Source of the DNA: JAHBVL01 sp963712055 | GTDB lineage: Bacteria > Chloroflexota > Chloroflexia > Thermomicrobiales > UBA6265 | DNA: 64,000 nucleotides | NCBI GenBank assembly: GCA_963712055.1 | Contig: CAVQGN010000004.1 | Span: 1 to 64,000 of the forward strand | Reading direction: 5' to 3' | Shown here: positions 26,596 to 34,848 of the stretch, in pieces | Layout of the letters: every line of letters starts with the position of its first letter | Numbering within the stretch: the first letter of the stretch is position 1 | Notes under the pieces: generated by a model | Seen by the model: only the letters and a program-made list of their open reading frames with translations | Databases searched by the model: none | What the model was told of the DNA's origin: nothing | Made by a program: the position numbers and the translations under genes

Positions 26596-27452
26596 TGGCC
26601 AGCGAACTCAGAGATACGATCCCGACGTTTGGGGACCAACCGGGCGGCGAAGCCCAGGAAGTCGATATCACGAACTGGTCAGCCCTAACTGATCAGGGTC
26701 TCGCCAGTACGTGGAAAGAGGCTGGTGTTATTGTCCTGGTCGCTGTGCTGGTGATCGGCGGACTCGAAGCGATCGTTCGCTATTTCGACGTTCCGTCGTA
26801 CACCTTTCCCGCTCCCAGCGAGATCGGAAGCGCGCTCTGGAATAACTACCCGGATATCTATTTTCATCACCACATGATGACCCTCAAGGTTCTGGCGATT
26901 GGCTACTTGATCGGCGCATCCATCGGTATCGTCCTGGCCGCCGGAATTACCCAGTTTCCTTTTGCCGAAAAGGTGATTACTCCCTACGTGTTGCTCCTCG
27001 TCACGACGCCGATGATTGCTCTGGTTCCCCTTCTTGTTCAACAGCTGGGGTTCGGCATCGAACCACGGGTGATTGCGGTTTCACTTGCCGTTGGTCCGAT
27101 GGTGATGATCAACGCCGCCACCGGGTTCCGTCGCACTGATCTAGCCAAAATTGCATTGGCCAGGTCATATGGCGCAAGCACCCTGCAGATATTCACCAAG
27201 GTTCGCTTTCCGCTGGCACTGCCGATGATCATCGTCGGATTGATGGTCGGCGCGATCTTCGGGATGCTGACCACCGTAGGCGCCGAACTGATCGGGTCGA
27301 GTGAGGGTCTTGGAAGTCGGCTGGCTTTCTATTCGTCCCGGATCAAGATGGCTGATTTCTGGGCCATCATCGTGATTCTGGCGCTGATGGGTATCCTGAT
27401 CTACGTCTTCTTTTACTGGGTCGGTAAGAAATGGGCCGGCTGGCAGGCATGA
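26595..27452 (+). CDS. ABC importer permease (SsuC-like)
   Basis: A 285-residue permease with six helices. The coupling loop is ALARSYGASTLQIFTKVRFP, with the S-x-G-A-S pattern of SsuC/TauC/ThiX-type permeases. YFDVPSYTFPAPSEIGSALW is the typical periplasmic entry segment. The ATG at 26595 overlaps the ATPase stop (TGATG), with GGAGAAGG upstream. The window's matching binding protein follows after 176 bp. Confidence 0.93.
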   Translation: MASELRDTIPTFGDQPGGEAQEVDITNWSALTDQGLASTWKEAGVIVLVAVLVIGGLEAIVRYFDVPSYTFPAPSEIGSALWNNYPDIYFHHHMMTLKVLAIGYLIGASIGIVLAAGITQFPFAEKVITPYVLLLVTTPMIALVPLLVQQLGFGIEPRVIAVSLAVGPMVMINAATGFRRTDLAKIALARSYGASTLQIFTKVRFPLALPMIIVGLMVGAIFGMLTTVGAELIGSSEGLGSRLAFYSSRIKMADFWAIIVILALMGILIYVFFYWVGKKWAGWQA

Positions 27453-27628
27453 CGTTGAGCAATGGCGTTCACGTTCAGCCCACCGCGATCCGCGGTGATT
27501 CAATCATGGAGTTCCTTGGTATGGCGACCTCCGTTGCGACCATACCGGAGGCTCGAAGCGCCGTTCGTGAGTACGGGTGGCGTGGCAATCAATCGACGAC
27601 GGGCAGAACCCGTCAGGAGGAGTGATCA

Positions 27629-28825
27629 ATGGCACGGATGGATGATCTGATGACAGATCTGACGAACCGCCGGATCTCCCGGCGGACCTTTGTCGCAGCA
27701 GCAGCGGCGGCGGGGATTGCGGCTCCATTGCTCAAAGCGGGCAGCCTTTCAGTGATGGCGCAGGAAACACGAAATAGCGTGGTCTGGGTCTCCCCGCGCG
27801 GAACGCTTGAAGTACTGGATGACTATCCCTACTGGGTCGCGAAGAAGTTCGGCTATTTCGGCGATATCGAAACTGAACTCCTGCCAGCTATTCTCGAAGC
27901 AACATCGTCGTCCAAGTCGGTAGCGGACGGCCAGGCCGACATGTCCTATGTCTCCCCAGGTGTGTTCTCACTCGGTGTTGAAGCTGGCATCGACCTTGTT
28001 TCAGTGTTCCAGATGGGCGCCTATGACGTCTTCGACATCGCGCTGCCGAAAGGCAACCCGGGTGGTATCGAAACGGTGGCTGATCTCGAAAACAAACAAG
28101 TAGTCCTGGGTGATCTCGGTTGGACCGGCATCGTTGACCCGATGGTTGCTCAGGCCGGTGGGGACCCCGCTGCCGTCCGCTATGCCGCTGCTGGTTCAGG
28201 CTGGGGTCAGGCGCTAGCTGAAGGTCAGGCCGATGCGGCGCTTTCGTGGGCAGGGTTGCGCGCCCAGTGGCTCGCTGGCGGTCTCGATTTCGACTACATC
28301 ATCGGAAAGACCTGGTCGAAGTTCCCTGCGAACTCATTCCAGATCCGCCGGGCCGATTTCGAGGACGAAGCACTTGCCGATCTTTACACCCGATACCTGC
28401 GAGGGTGGGCAATGGGTCTCGAGTTCGGACATCAGAACCCACGTGCCGCGACACAGATCACCATGGAAGTGCCTGAATTGTCGGGACCGCTCAATGAAAC
28501 GTTCCCGGACAAATCGGTGGCGGTGGATTCAATGTGGCAGTTGGCTGACGTGTTCCGGGGTGACTGGTCGAACCGCGACGGCGGCAAGTGGGGCTACGCC
28601 GCCTCGGAATCGTGGCAGATCTTCCTTGACACGATTACCGAGATAGGCCAGTTGACATCTGAGGTGTCCGTTGACAGCATCATCTCGAATCAGTACATCG
28701 ATGGTGCGAACGAGTTCGATCTCGAGCAGGTGAAGGCAGACGCTGAGAGCTTCGAACTGAGCGAAGAGTTCGCAGCCGTCGAAGTGCCAGCCGGTGCCGG
28801 TGGTGACGGCGCGTATCCAAGTTAG
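27629..28825 (+). CDS. ABC importer substrate-binding protein, NMT1/THI5-SsuA-like
   Basis: A 398-residue exported binding protein. It begins with a twin-arginine-like signal: RRISRRTFVAAAAAAGIAAP, then cleavage near VMAQE. The mature part has WVSPRGTLEVLDDYPYWVAKKFGYF and VADGQADMSYVSPGVFSLGVEAGID, the layout of NMT1/THI5 and SsuA-like proteins that bind small ring or sulfonate ligands. CAGGAGGAG lies before the ATG. Ligand choice is not evident. The downstream sugar-type enzymes suggest that a sugar acid or inositol-like compound should be considered alongside thiamine precursors. Confidence 0.9.
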   Translation: MARMDDLMTDLTNRRISRRTFVAAAAAAGIAAPLLKAGSLSVMAQETRNSVVWVSPRGTLEVLDDYPYWVAKKFGYFGDIETELLPAILEATSSSKSVADGQADMSYVSPGVFSLGVEAGIDLVSVFQMGAYDVFDIALPKGNPGGIETVADLENKQVVLGDLGWTGIVDPMVAQAGGDPAAVRYAAAGSGWGQALAEGQADAALSWAGLRAQWLAGGLDFDYIIGKTWSKFPANSFQIRRADFEDEALADLYTRYLRGWAMGLEFGHQNPRAATQITMEVPELSGPLNETFPDKSVAVDSMWQLADVFRGDWSNRDGGKWGYAASESWQIFLDTITEIGQLTSEVSVDSIISNQYIDGANEFDLEQVKADAESFELSEEFAAVEVPAGAGGDGAYPS

Positions 28826-28869
28826 GTCGTTCAGTAGTCCGCTGAACAGCTGTATGTGCTGAGCAGGAT

Positions 28870-28902
28870 CGAGCGCCACTTCGCCAATCGGAGTGGCGCT
28901 CG
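28870..28902 (+). terminator. Hairpin after the NMT1-type binding protein
   Basis: cgagcgccact (28870-28880) pairs perfectly with agtggcgctcg (28892-28902), with an 11-base loop. There is no T tract, so it is more likely a processing or stabilising structure between the importer and the enzyme genes than a full terminator. Confidence 0.45.
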
Positions 28903-28940
28903 TCCGTGGTTTCAGGCGCACGAGGAGAACGAGAAACAGA

Positions 28941-29288
28941 ATGAAGCAATTCCACCATGTCGGGTTGACGACCGAAGTTGAGCAACCATCTGAGGACTAT
29001 GTTGCCCCGAGCAAATGCTGGGTCACCGATCCCAATCAAAGCGCGATGCGGATCGAGTATCTTCGGTATGAGCAGGACAGCAACGTGTCACAGGATTTCC
29101 AGAAGTCCCCGCATATTGCCTACGCGGTCGATGAACTCGAACCACACCTCGAAGGGAAAGAGATCATCATCCCGCCGTTCGATGTCGACGACCCGCCATT
29201 TGCCAAAGTCGCGTTCACGAAGGAAGATGGTCTTTACATTGAGTACATGAAGTTTTACCCAGGCAGAACCTGGTTCGGCGGGAAATAG
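28941..29288 (+). CDS. VOC (glyoxalase/dioxygenase-fold) protein
   Basis: A 115-residue single-domain protein of the vicinal-oxygen-chelate fold. It has FHHVGL at the N-terminus (metal His), MRIEYLRY (Glu), SPHIAYAVDEL (His) and LYIEYMKF (Glu), which in order give the H-E-H-E metal set of the family. The ATG at 28941 follows GAGGAGAACGAGAAACAGA; a longer frame from 28893 is not supported. It lies directly upstream of the TIM-barrel isomerase and probably shares its pathway. The substrate is unknown. Confidence 0.82.
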   Translation: MKQFHHVGLTTEVEQPSEDYVAPSKCWVTDPNQSAMRIEYLRYEQDSNVSQDFQKSPHIAYAVDELEPHLEGKEIIIPPFDVDDPPFAKVAFTKEDGLYIEYMKFYPGRTWFGGK

Positions 29289-29343
29289 GACAAAGAAAAC
29301 TCTCTTCGGGAGACCGGAGATGGATTGAGCAAAGGAGGCTACC

Positions 29344-30162
29344 ATGACTGAACGAATGACCCTCTGCACCAATACCTATCACACCTATTCACTCGAAGAC
29401 GCTTTGGCAGGAGCAGCCAAGGCCGGTTTCAAAAGCGTCGAACTGACGTCCGTTCCGGGCTGGACCGAGCATGTCCGCCGTGATGCGACTGACGAAGAAC
29501 TGGCTCATGTGAAGGACCTGCTCAATCAGTACGGTCTCGAAGCGGTGAGTTTTGCAGGCCATTCAGATCTGGCAAGCGATTCAGGGGTCGAGGAATTCCG
29601 CAAAGCGCTCGAGATCGCGGAGAAGCTGGGGATTCACTACGTAACCACCAGCACCGGTGGCCACGATGCGTCTTCAGAAGGAACGCTCGACGAGCAGCGG
29701 GAAGCATTTCTCGGTCGGATTCGTCCACTCGCCGATGAGGCTGCTGAAAAGGACATCGTCATCTGCCTCGAAACCCATGGCGGACTGGTCGCCAGTGGAG
29801 CGCTTTCGGCAGAACTCGTCCAGTTGATCGACAAACCGAACGTCGGGATCAACTACGATCCTGGTAATGTGATCTTCTATGGCGATACCCGACCCGAATC
29901 GGATATCGAAGTCGCCGCACCGTATGTCAGGCATGTGCATGCCAAGGATCAGATCGGCGGAGCAGGCGTCTGGAATTTCCCCGCCGCTGGCACGGGCGAA
30001 GTCGATTTTGACCCGATTTTCAGTGCCTTGACCGAGGTCGGTTTCGCAGGCCCAGTCTCGGTTGAGATCGAGTTCCAGGGCGAGCCCTGGCCAGCGCTCG
30101 AAGACGTTGATGCTGCCGTGAAACAAGCGCACGACTTTCTGACGAAGTACGTGAACGACTAG
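29344..30162 (+). CDS. Sugar phosphate isomerase/epimerase (xylose-isomerase-like TIM barrel)
   Basis: A 272-residue AP_endonuc_2-type TIM barrel. Metal and substrate residues are visible in ICLETHGGLVA (Glu), GINYDPGNVIFYG (Asp), HVHAKDQIG (His) and SVEIEFQGEPW (Glu), as in IolE/IolI- or hydroxypyruvate-isomerase-like enzymes. AAAGGAGG precedes the ATG. It sits between the VOC protein and the Gfo/Idh/MocA oxidoreductase, a pairing common in inositol and rare-sugar catabolism. The specific substrate is not resolved. Confidence 0.9.
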   Translation: MTERMTLCTNTYHTYSLEDALAGAAKAGFKSVELTSVPGWTEHVRRDATDEELAHVKDLLNQYGLEAVSFAGHSDLASDSGVEEFRKALEIAEKLGIHYVTTSTGGHDASSEGTLDEQREAFLGRIRPLADEAAEKDIVICLETHGGLVASGALSAELVQLIDKPNVGINYDPGNVIFYGDTRPESDIEVAAPYVRHVHAKDQIGGAGVWNFPAAGTGEVDFDPIFSALTEVGFAGPVSVEIEFQGEPWPALEDVDAAVKQAHDFLTKYVND

Positions 30163-30201
30163 AACCGCCCGTCGAGCAGGGGTCAACAAGGAGAAGAGCA
30201 A

Positions 30202-31200
30202 ATGCGAATCGCAGTGCTTGGCGCTGGTTTCATGGGTGGCACCCATGCCCGCGCGTTGGCGACGTTGCCGGACGTCGAGATCGCCGCGATCTACGCGCAC
30301 AGTCCGGACCGGGCCAAACCGCTGGCAGAAGAACTCGGGACGAGCTCGACCGATGATCTCGACGCGATACTGAGCGATCCGTCAATCGATGCGATCGACA
30401 ACTGCCTGCCGACTCTGCAGCACCGCGACATCAGCGAGCGTGCACTCGCAGCAGGCAAGCACGTCCTCCTCGAAAAACCTGTGGCCATGACCGACGCTGA
30501 CGCAGCGGCGCTCGAAGCGGTGGCGGCAGCCAGCGATAAGGTCTTCATGATTGCGCATGTTTTGCGTTTCTGGCCGGAGTACATCGAACTCGCGAATCTG
30601 GCTCATTCGGGTGATTTCGGCGCGCCGTTGACCGGGTTTGCCTACCGCCGCCAACCTTTTCCCGCTTGGTCGGCGCTTTTTTCTCGCGCTGATCTGACCG
30701 GCGGAGCGGTGATCGACATGATGATCCACGACTTCGATGCGTTGAACTGGATCTTTGGCCAACCGCAAACGGTCACCGCCACCGGCATCCGGAACCCACG
30801 CTCGGGAGGGATCGATCAGGTCCAGGTGCTGATCGGCTACGACCAGGGTTCGGCCATCGTCGATGGTGGCATGATGATGCCGGAGTCGTACCCGTTTTCC
30901 TCGACCCTGCAGGTGCTCTGCGAAAGCGGAGCGATGGAATATCTCTTCCGGGCAGGTGGGCGCAGCGTCGAAATGGGCGGCGGTCAGAATGAACTGACCC
31001 TCTATCCCAACAGCGGCGATCCGCAGATCATCGCGGTCGAGCAAAAGGATCCCTATCTGGCTGAAGTCGAGTACTTCGTCGAGTGTGTGAACAACGGTGA
31101 CAGCGCCGACCGCGCCACTCCCGCAGACGCCAGGGTCGCACTTCAGGTCGCACTGGCCGCCAGAGAAGCCATCGAAACAAACTCGACGATCACGCTCTAG
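30202..31200 (+). CDS. Gfo/Idh/MocA family oxidoreductase
   Basis: A 332-residue NAD(P)-dependent oxidoreductase. The Rossmann motif is VLGAGFMGGTHARAL, the catalytic-lysine motif is LLEKPVAMTDAD (E-K-P), and DLTGGAVIDMMIHDFDALNW carries the conserved G-G-x-x-x-D-x-x-x-H segment of the C-terminal domain. AAGGAGAAGAG lies upstream of the ATG. It ends a probable five- or six-gene transcription unit with the NMT1-type importer and isomerase, likely oxidising or reducing an imported polyol or sugar acid. Confidence 0.93.
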   Translation: MRIAVLGAGFMGGTHARALATLPDVEIAAIYAHSPDRAKPLAEELGTSSTDDLDAILSDPSIDAIDNCLPTLQHRDISERALAAGKHVLLEKPVAMTDADAAALEAVAAASDKVFMIAHVLRFWPEYIELANLAHSGDFGAPLTGFAYRRQPFPAWSALFSRADLTGGAVIDMMIHDFDALNWIFGQPQTVTATGIRNPRSGGIDQVQVLIGYDQGSAIVDGGMMMPESYPFSSTLQVLCESGAMEYLFRAGGRSVEMGGGQNELTLYPNSGDPQIIAVEQKDPYLAEVEYFVECVNNGDSADRATPADARVALQVALAAREAIETNSTITL

Positions 31201-31246
31201 GCAGAAAGAGCCAGCATCAACGCAGGCAGCGCACGGATATCTCATC

Positions 31247-31264
31247 CCCAGGCTTCAGCCTGGG
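31247..31264. repeat. Short perfect hairpin cccaggct-tc-agcctggg
   Basis: An 8-bp perfect stem with a 2-base loop, between the converging ends of the oxidoreductase and the 92-residue gene. Its look (ccccaggcttcagcctggg) is that of a dispersed extragenic palindrome. It may serve both genes as a terminator, although no T tract follows on the plus strand. Confidence 0.45.
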
Positions 31265-31278
31265 TCGTTTCGCGGCAT

Positions 31279-31557
31279 CTAATCAGGAATATCGAACGCT
31301 TCGACGACCTTGCGCTGCAGACTTGGATGGCGACCGAGCAGTTCATCGATCGTCATCCGCAGAAACGACGCCAACTGGATGAATTCGAGCGGGGAGAGCC
31401 GCAGGGTCAGGTTGTCGATCGACAGCGCGATCTCGTCATCCTCGCTCAGCTGATCTCGCTCCCGGCCAGGCGCGACAACCCGAGTGTGGAGGCCAGTTTC
31501 CGGCCAGATAATCTCGAGCAGATCGTCATCCTGTCCGGTTTTTTCATCGTCATTCAC
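31279..31557 (-). CDS. Small acidic hypothetical protein
   Basis: A 92-residue protein rich in Asp, Glu and Leu, with no signal peptide and no cysteine. The N-terminal 30 residues are very acidic (MNDDEKTGQDDDLLEI). The second half, ALSIDNLTLRLSPLEFIQLA, looks amphipathic and helical. A good SD (AAGGAG) lies 9 bases upstream of the ATG at 31557, which is the main reason to accept the gene. It is transcribed divergently from the Tat-secreted protein at 31743. I do not recognise the family; short hairpins flank it at 31247 and 31597. Confidence 0.6.
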   Translation of the reverse strand: MNDDEKTGQDDDLLEIIWPETGLHTRVVAPGRERDQLSEDDEIALSIDNLTLRLSPLEFIQLASFLRMTIDELLGRHPSLQRKVVEAFDIPD

Positions 31558-31596
31558 GATTTCGCTCCTTCTACCCGAGCAGACGCAAGGCTACAC

Positions 31597-31615
31597 ACCG
31601 GCCTACAAAGCCGGT
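31597..31615. repeat. Short hairpin accggc-ctacaaa-gccggt
   Basis: Six-base perfect arms around a 7-base loop, upstream of the 92-residue gene and in the divergent region shared with the Tat protein gene. It could be a dispersed palindrome or an operator. Confidence 0.35.
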
Positions 31616-31742
31616 AAGAGCGATTACAGCGTCTCACTGTGACCACTCCTACGATAACCGCAATCGCCTGGATGCCACGCGATTGTCGAATCGGTGCTAT
31701 GTCACATGCCTAGTGCCGGTCACTATCATCAAGGAGCAGACG

Positions 31743-32861
31743 ATGAACGACATGGCTACACGGATGCGCACAACCCGTCGAACCGCGCTCAAGGGCTCTG
31801 CGGCGGCAGGATTGAGTGCGGTTGCCGCGACCGCCTTCCTTTCGCGGTTCTCCGCGGGAGCATTTGCCCAGGATGGCACACCGACGGCATCCGAACCGGA
31901 AGTAATGGTTGGGGATGTCCTCGAGTTCCAGCTTGAGAATGAAGGCGAGTGGGCGGGTGATTTTGGCGCGGTGACACTGACGATGCATCCCGGCTTCTAC
32001 AATGGCGAAGATGCCTGGTACATCCGCACGGACGGATCTGATGCTGAGTTTTCCGCGGCCAACGGGCTTGTCTATGTTCCCTTGCTGGCCAACGCCCTCA
32101 ATGCCGACGGCAGCTTCGCCGAGATCTATCTCTTCGACGGTGGAACTGACGATCAGCGCGCGGTGCTCAGCACTGTTCCGACTGATGAGAACTTCACTCC
32201 CGCGTTCCGGGTCAACAATGTGACGTTCCCCGGCGATGCGGCGCTGCTGACCTCGGTCGACGAGATCATGAGCGCTGTCGATGCTGGTACGGCTGCCGTC
32301 GAACAAACGGGTATCGTCGTCAACTATCCCCTGATCACCTGGCCGGATGGAGCGCTGCCTGTCGATCCCGATCTCGAGAACCCGCTCGGTCCAGGCATCC
32401 TGATCTCTGAACCCGACACCGAAGCCGGAACCGTGACCTTCAAATTGCACCAGTGTTTCCCTGGTAGTCGATACATCGCGACCGACACCTCGGCTGTGCC
32501 GATGGCTGGCATGATGGGGATTGTCGGGAGCGCGCAAACGCAGCTACTGATCGAGGCGAATGCAACGGCGCCGATTTACGTCTTCGGCAATGGCATTCCA
32601 GGTCCGGCGGCCATGGGTTTCCAGCCATCGATCTTCAACAGCAAAGCCGGTGATGTGATCTGGAGTCCATTCTGGGAGCATTTCACCGTCGTTTGGAACG
32701 AAGGCGCGGAAGCCGTGGTGCTTCGCTCCGAAGCGGAAGTGATGGAACGCGAAGCGGCGGGTGAGGTCACGATTTATCCTGGAACACCGGATACAGAGGG
32801 CCAGAGTTTCGTGGTCAACTGTCCGGCTCCAGTGCTGGCGGACAACGACTTCACTGGATAG
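31743..32861 (+). CDS. Tat-secreted protein of unknown function (DUF7482-like)
   Basis: A 372-residue secreted protein. The N-terminus TTRRTALKGSAAAGLSAVAA is a twin-arginine-like signal, with cleavage near GAFAQD. The mature part has two beta-rich halves. The second contains QPSIFNSKAGDVIWSPFWEH and FTVVW, a block I associate from memory with the DUF7482 group of secreted proteins; this is a weak recollection, not a search. It has one conserved-looking HQCFPG and one late Cys (VVNCPAP), which might form a disulfide. The ATG at 31743 follows AAGGAG; an upstream in-frame start at 31683 is less likely. It precedes a TlpA-like thioredoxin gene. Confidence 0.65.
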   Translation: MNDMATRMRTTRRTALKGSAAAGLSAVAATAFLSRFSAGAFAQDGTPTASEPEVMVGDVLEFQLENEGEWAGDFGAVTLTMHPGFYNGEDAWYIRTDGSDAEFSAANGLVYVPLLANALNADGSFAEIYLFDGGTDDQRAVLSTVPTDENFTPAFRVNNVTFPGDAALLTSVDEIMSAVDAGTAAVEQTGIVVNYPLITWPDGALPVDPDLENPLGPGILISEPDTEAGTVTFKLHQCFPGSRYIATDTSAVPMAGMMGIVGSAQTQLLIEANATAPIYVFGNGIPGPAAMGFQPSIFNSKAGDVIWSPFWEHFTVVWNEGAEAVVLRSEAEVMEREAAGEVTIYPGTPDTEGQSFVVNCPAPVLADNDFTG

Positions 32862-32881
32862 CCGCGCGCAACGCTACCCGT

Positions 32882-32912
32882 CGGTGAACCAGCAATCGCT
32901 GCTGGTTCACCG
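32882..32912 (+). terminator. 13-bp hairpin between Tat protein and TlpA genes
   Basis: cggtgaaccagca (32882-32894) and tgctggttcaccg (32900-32912) pair perfectly around atcgc. No T tract follows, so it may attenuate or stabilise rather than terminate. Confidence 0.5.
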
Positions 32913-32940
32913 GATCAGGGTTGAGCAGGGAGCGCTACCC

Positions 32941-33603
32941 ATGGACGATGAGGTCCAGAACACCGTCAAAACGAGAATCGGGAACGCGCTTCCCGCTCTG
33001 TTGGGCGCGTTGGTGCTGGTACTGATCGCGGTCATCATTGCCGAACCATGGAACGATTCTGACGCGACGTCTTCGGATGGTCTGGGGATGATCGCGCAAG
33101 TCTCACCTGACCTCCCATCCGTGCAGAACCTCGAAACTGGCACTCTTCCCGGTGAGCTCGCACCGAACTTCCGCCTCGAGGCGCTTAATGGCGAGCCCAT
33201 CGAACTGGCGAGTTTGCGCGGTCGACCAATCATGTTGAACTTCTGGGCGACCTGGTGCTTCGCTTGCGTTTCCGAAATGCCAGCGATGCAGCGTGTGGCC
33301 GATGATCTCGGCGATCATGTCGTGATTCTTGGCGTCAACACAGGCGAGTCGACTAACGATGCCGACACATTTGCTGAGAACAACGCCATCGTTTACCCAT
33401 TGCTGGTCGATCCAGATCAGCACGTGACTCGAGGCTATGACGTCCGTGCGATGCCGACCAGTCTCTTTATCGACTCGGATGGAGTAGTCCGGTCCGTTCG
33501 TTTTGGCGCGATCAGCGAAACCGAGATGGTCGAACTGCTTACCCCATTGATCAACTCATCATCCGCGTTCGTCGCGACGAATGACAAGGAAGGATCATCA
33601 TGA
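32941..33603 (+). CDS. TlpA/ResA-like thiol-disulfide oxidoreductase
   Basis: A 220-residue membrane-anchored thioredoxin-fold protein. One N-terminal helix (about residues 15-34, ALPALLGALVLVLIAVIIAE) acts as an uncleaved anchor, placing the domain outside the membrane. The active site is WCFAC, with C106 and C109, in LNFWATWCFACVSEM, and the cis-proline region is YDVRAMPTSLFID. The ATG at 32941 has GGGAG about 9 bases upstream; a longer frame from 32761 merely overlaps the previous gene. The stop overlaps the DUF3179 ATG (ATGA). Its likely role is reduction of extracytoplasmic disulfides or cytochrome maturation. Confidence 0.9.
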   Translation: MDDEVQNTVKTRIGNALPALLGALVLVLIAVIIAEPWNDSDATSSDGLGMIAQVSPDLPSVQNLETGTLPGELAPNFRLEALNGEPIELASLRGRPIMLNFWATWCFACVSEMPAMQRVADDLGDHVVILGVNTGESTNDADTFAENNAIVYPLLVDPDQHVTRGYDVRAMPTSLFIDSDGVVRSVRFGAISETEMVELLTPLINSSSAFVATNDKEGSS

Positions 33604-34848
33604 ACCGTTCCGACCAGAAAACATTCTCTACGCCATCGCTGTCCTCGGGGCTCGATCGACGCAGGTTTCTGGCTGGCTTTGGCCTGGGATCGGTGATGGT
33701 CGCGGGCTGGGACGCGACGCGATCATCCGCTGCCGCTCTTGGAGACGCCACGCCGACCGCGCGACCACTGCTCGATGATGACAGCAGCACGTTCTACCGC
33801 GAAGGATGGGCGACTGATTTTTCGATCCACAATGTCCCGCTCGATGAAATCAGGTCAGGCGGACCAGGAAAAGACGGCATTCCACCAATCGACAATCCAC
33901 AGTTCGTCGCCATTGCAGAAGCGGACGAATGGATCGACGATCGAGAGCCGGTCATCGTGGTTGCCATCGACACCGAAGCAGGTCCGGTCACCCGCGCCTA
34001 TCCCCTCCAGATCATGATCTGGCACGAAATCGTCAACGACGAACTTGGAGGCATCCCAATCCTTGTCACCTTCTGCCCGCTCTGCAACACCGCGATTGCT
34101 TTCGATCGCCGGCTCGATGGGAGCGACACCGTGTACGACTTCGGAACCACCGGTAATCTCAGGCACAGCGATCTCGTCATGTGGGACCGACAAACCGAAT
34201 CGTGGTGGCAGCAGATCACCGGTGAAGCGATCGTTGGGGAACTGACTGGGAATCGATTGAGGGTGATACCGGCGCAGATCCTGGGCTGGGAGACCTTCAA
34301 ACAAGAGTTTCCGGAAGGTGAGGTGCTTTCGCGCGAGACCGGTTTCGATCGCACCTATGGTCGCAATCCCTATCCCGGGTACGACGACGTCGACTCGTTC
34401 CCGTTCCTCTTTGACAGCGGCAACGATGACCGCCTTCCGGCCATGCAGCGCGTGGCCGGTGTCGATGGTGTGACCGAGCAAGCAGCCTATGTCGAAGAGG
34501 CGCTGAGGGAAAAACGGGTGGTCAATGACACGCTTGCCGGAAGCGAGATCGTCCTGTTCTGGAAGGAAGGCGCGGCCGCAGCAACCGATCAGATCGGATA
34601 TCGCCGATTCGCGCGATGTCGGTCAGTCAGGCGTCTTTCTCCGCACCCTCGATGGACAGACACTGACCTTCGAAGCCACCGGAGATGGGCTCTTCCGTGA
34701 TCTCGAGACAGAAACGACATGGAGCATCACCGGCCGGGGACTCGATGGCCCGCTTGCGGATACCGTGTTGGTGGCGGTCCCCCACGTCGTCGTTTTCTGG
34801 TTCGCCTGGGCGATCTCCTATCCCGACACTCGTGTCTGGAACGGTTGA
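33600..34848 (+). pseudogene. DUF3179 protein gene with a +1 frameshift
   Basis: The 5' part (33600-34592) encodes a Tat-type leader LDRRRFLAGFGLGSVMVAGW and the DUF3179 body, with TFCPLCNTAIAFDRRLDG and GNLRHSDLVMWDRQTESWWQ. After about codon 331 (GAAAATDQ) the frame goes wrong and would stop at 34700. The next frame resumes exactly the expected family sequence, SDIADSRDVGQSGVF to FWFAWAISYPDTRVW, ending at 34848. One extra base within 34587-34596 (gatcagatcggat, containing repeated gat/gatc) explains it. Intact, the protein would be about 415 residues. It could be a true pseudogene, a recent mutation or an assembly error. It is translationally coupled to the TlpA-like gene. Confidence 0.8.

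Noticed and set aside
27431..27625. 64-codon plus-strand frame between SsuC-like permease and NMT1 protein
   Set aside because: Begins inside the permease gene, has no SD and no recognisable feature; the 176-bp gap is more likely untranslated leader.
33600..34848. Programmed +1 frameshift in the DUF3179 gene
   Set aside because: No slippery heptamer, stop codon at the shift site or SD-like stimulator is visible; a simple indel is more economical.
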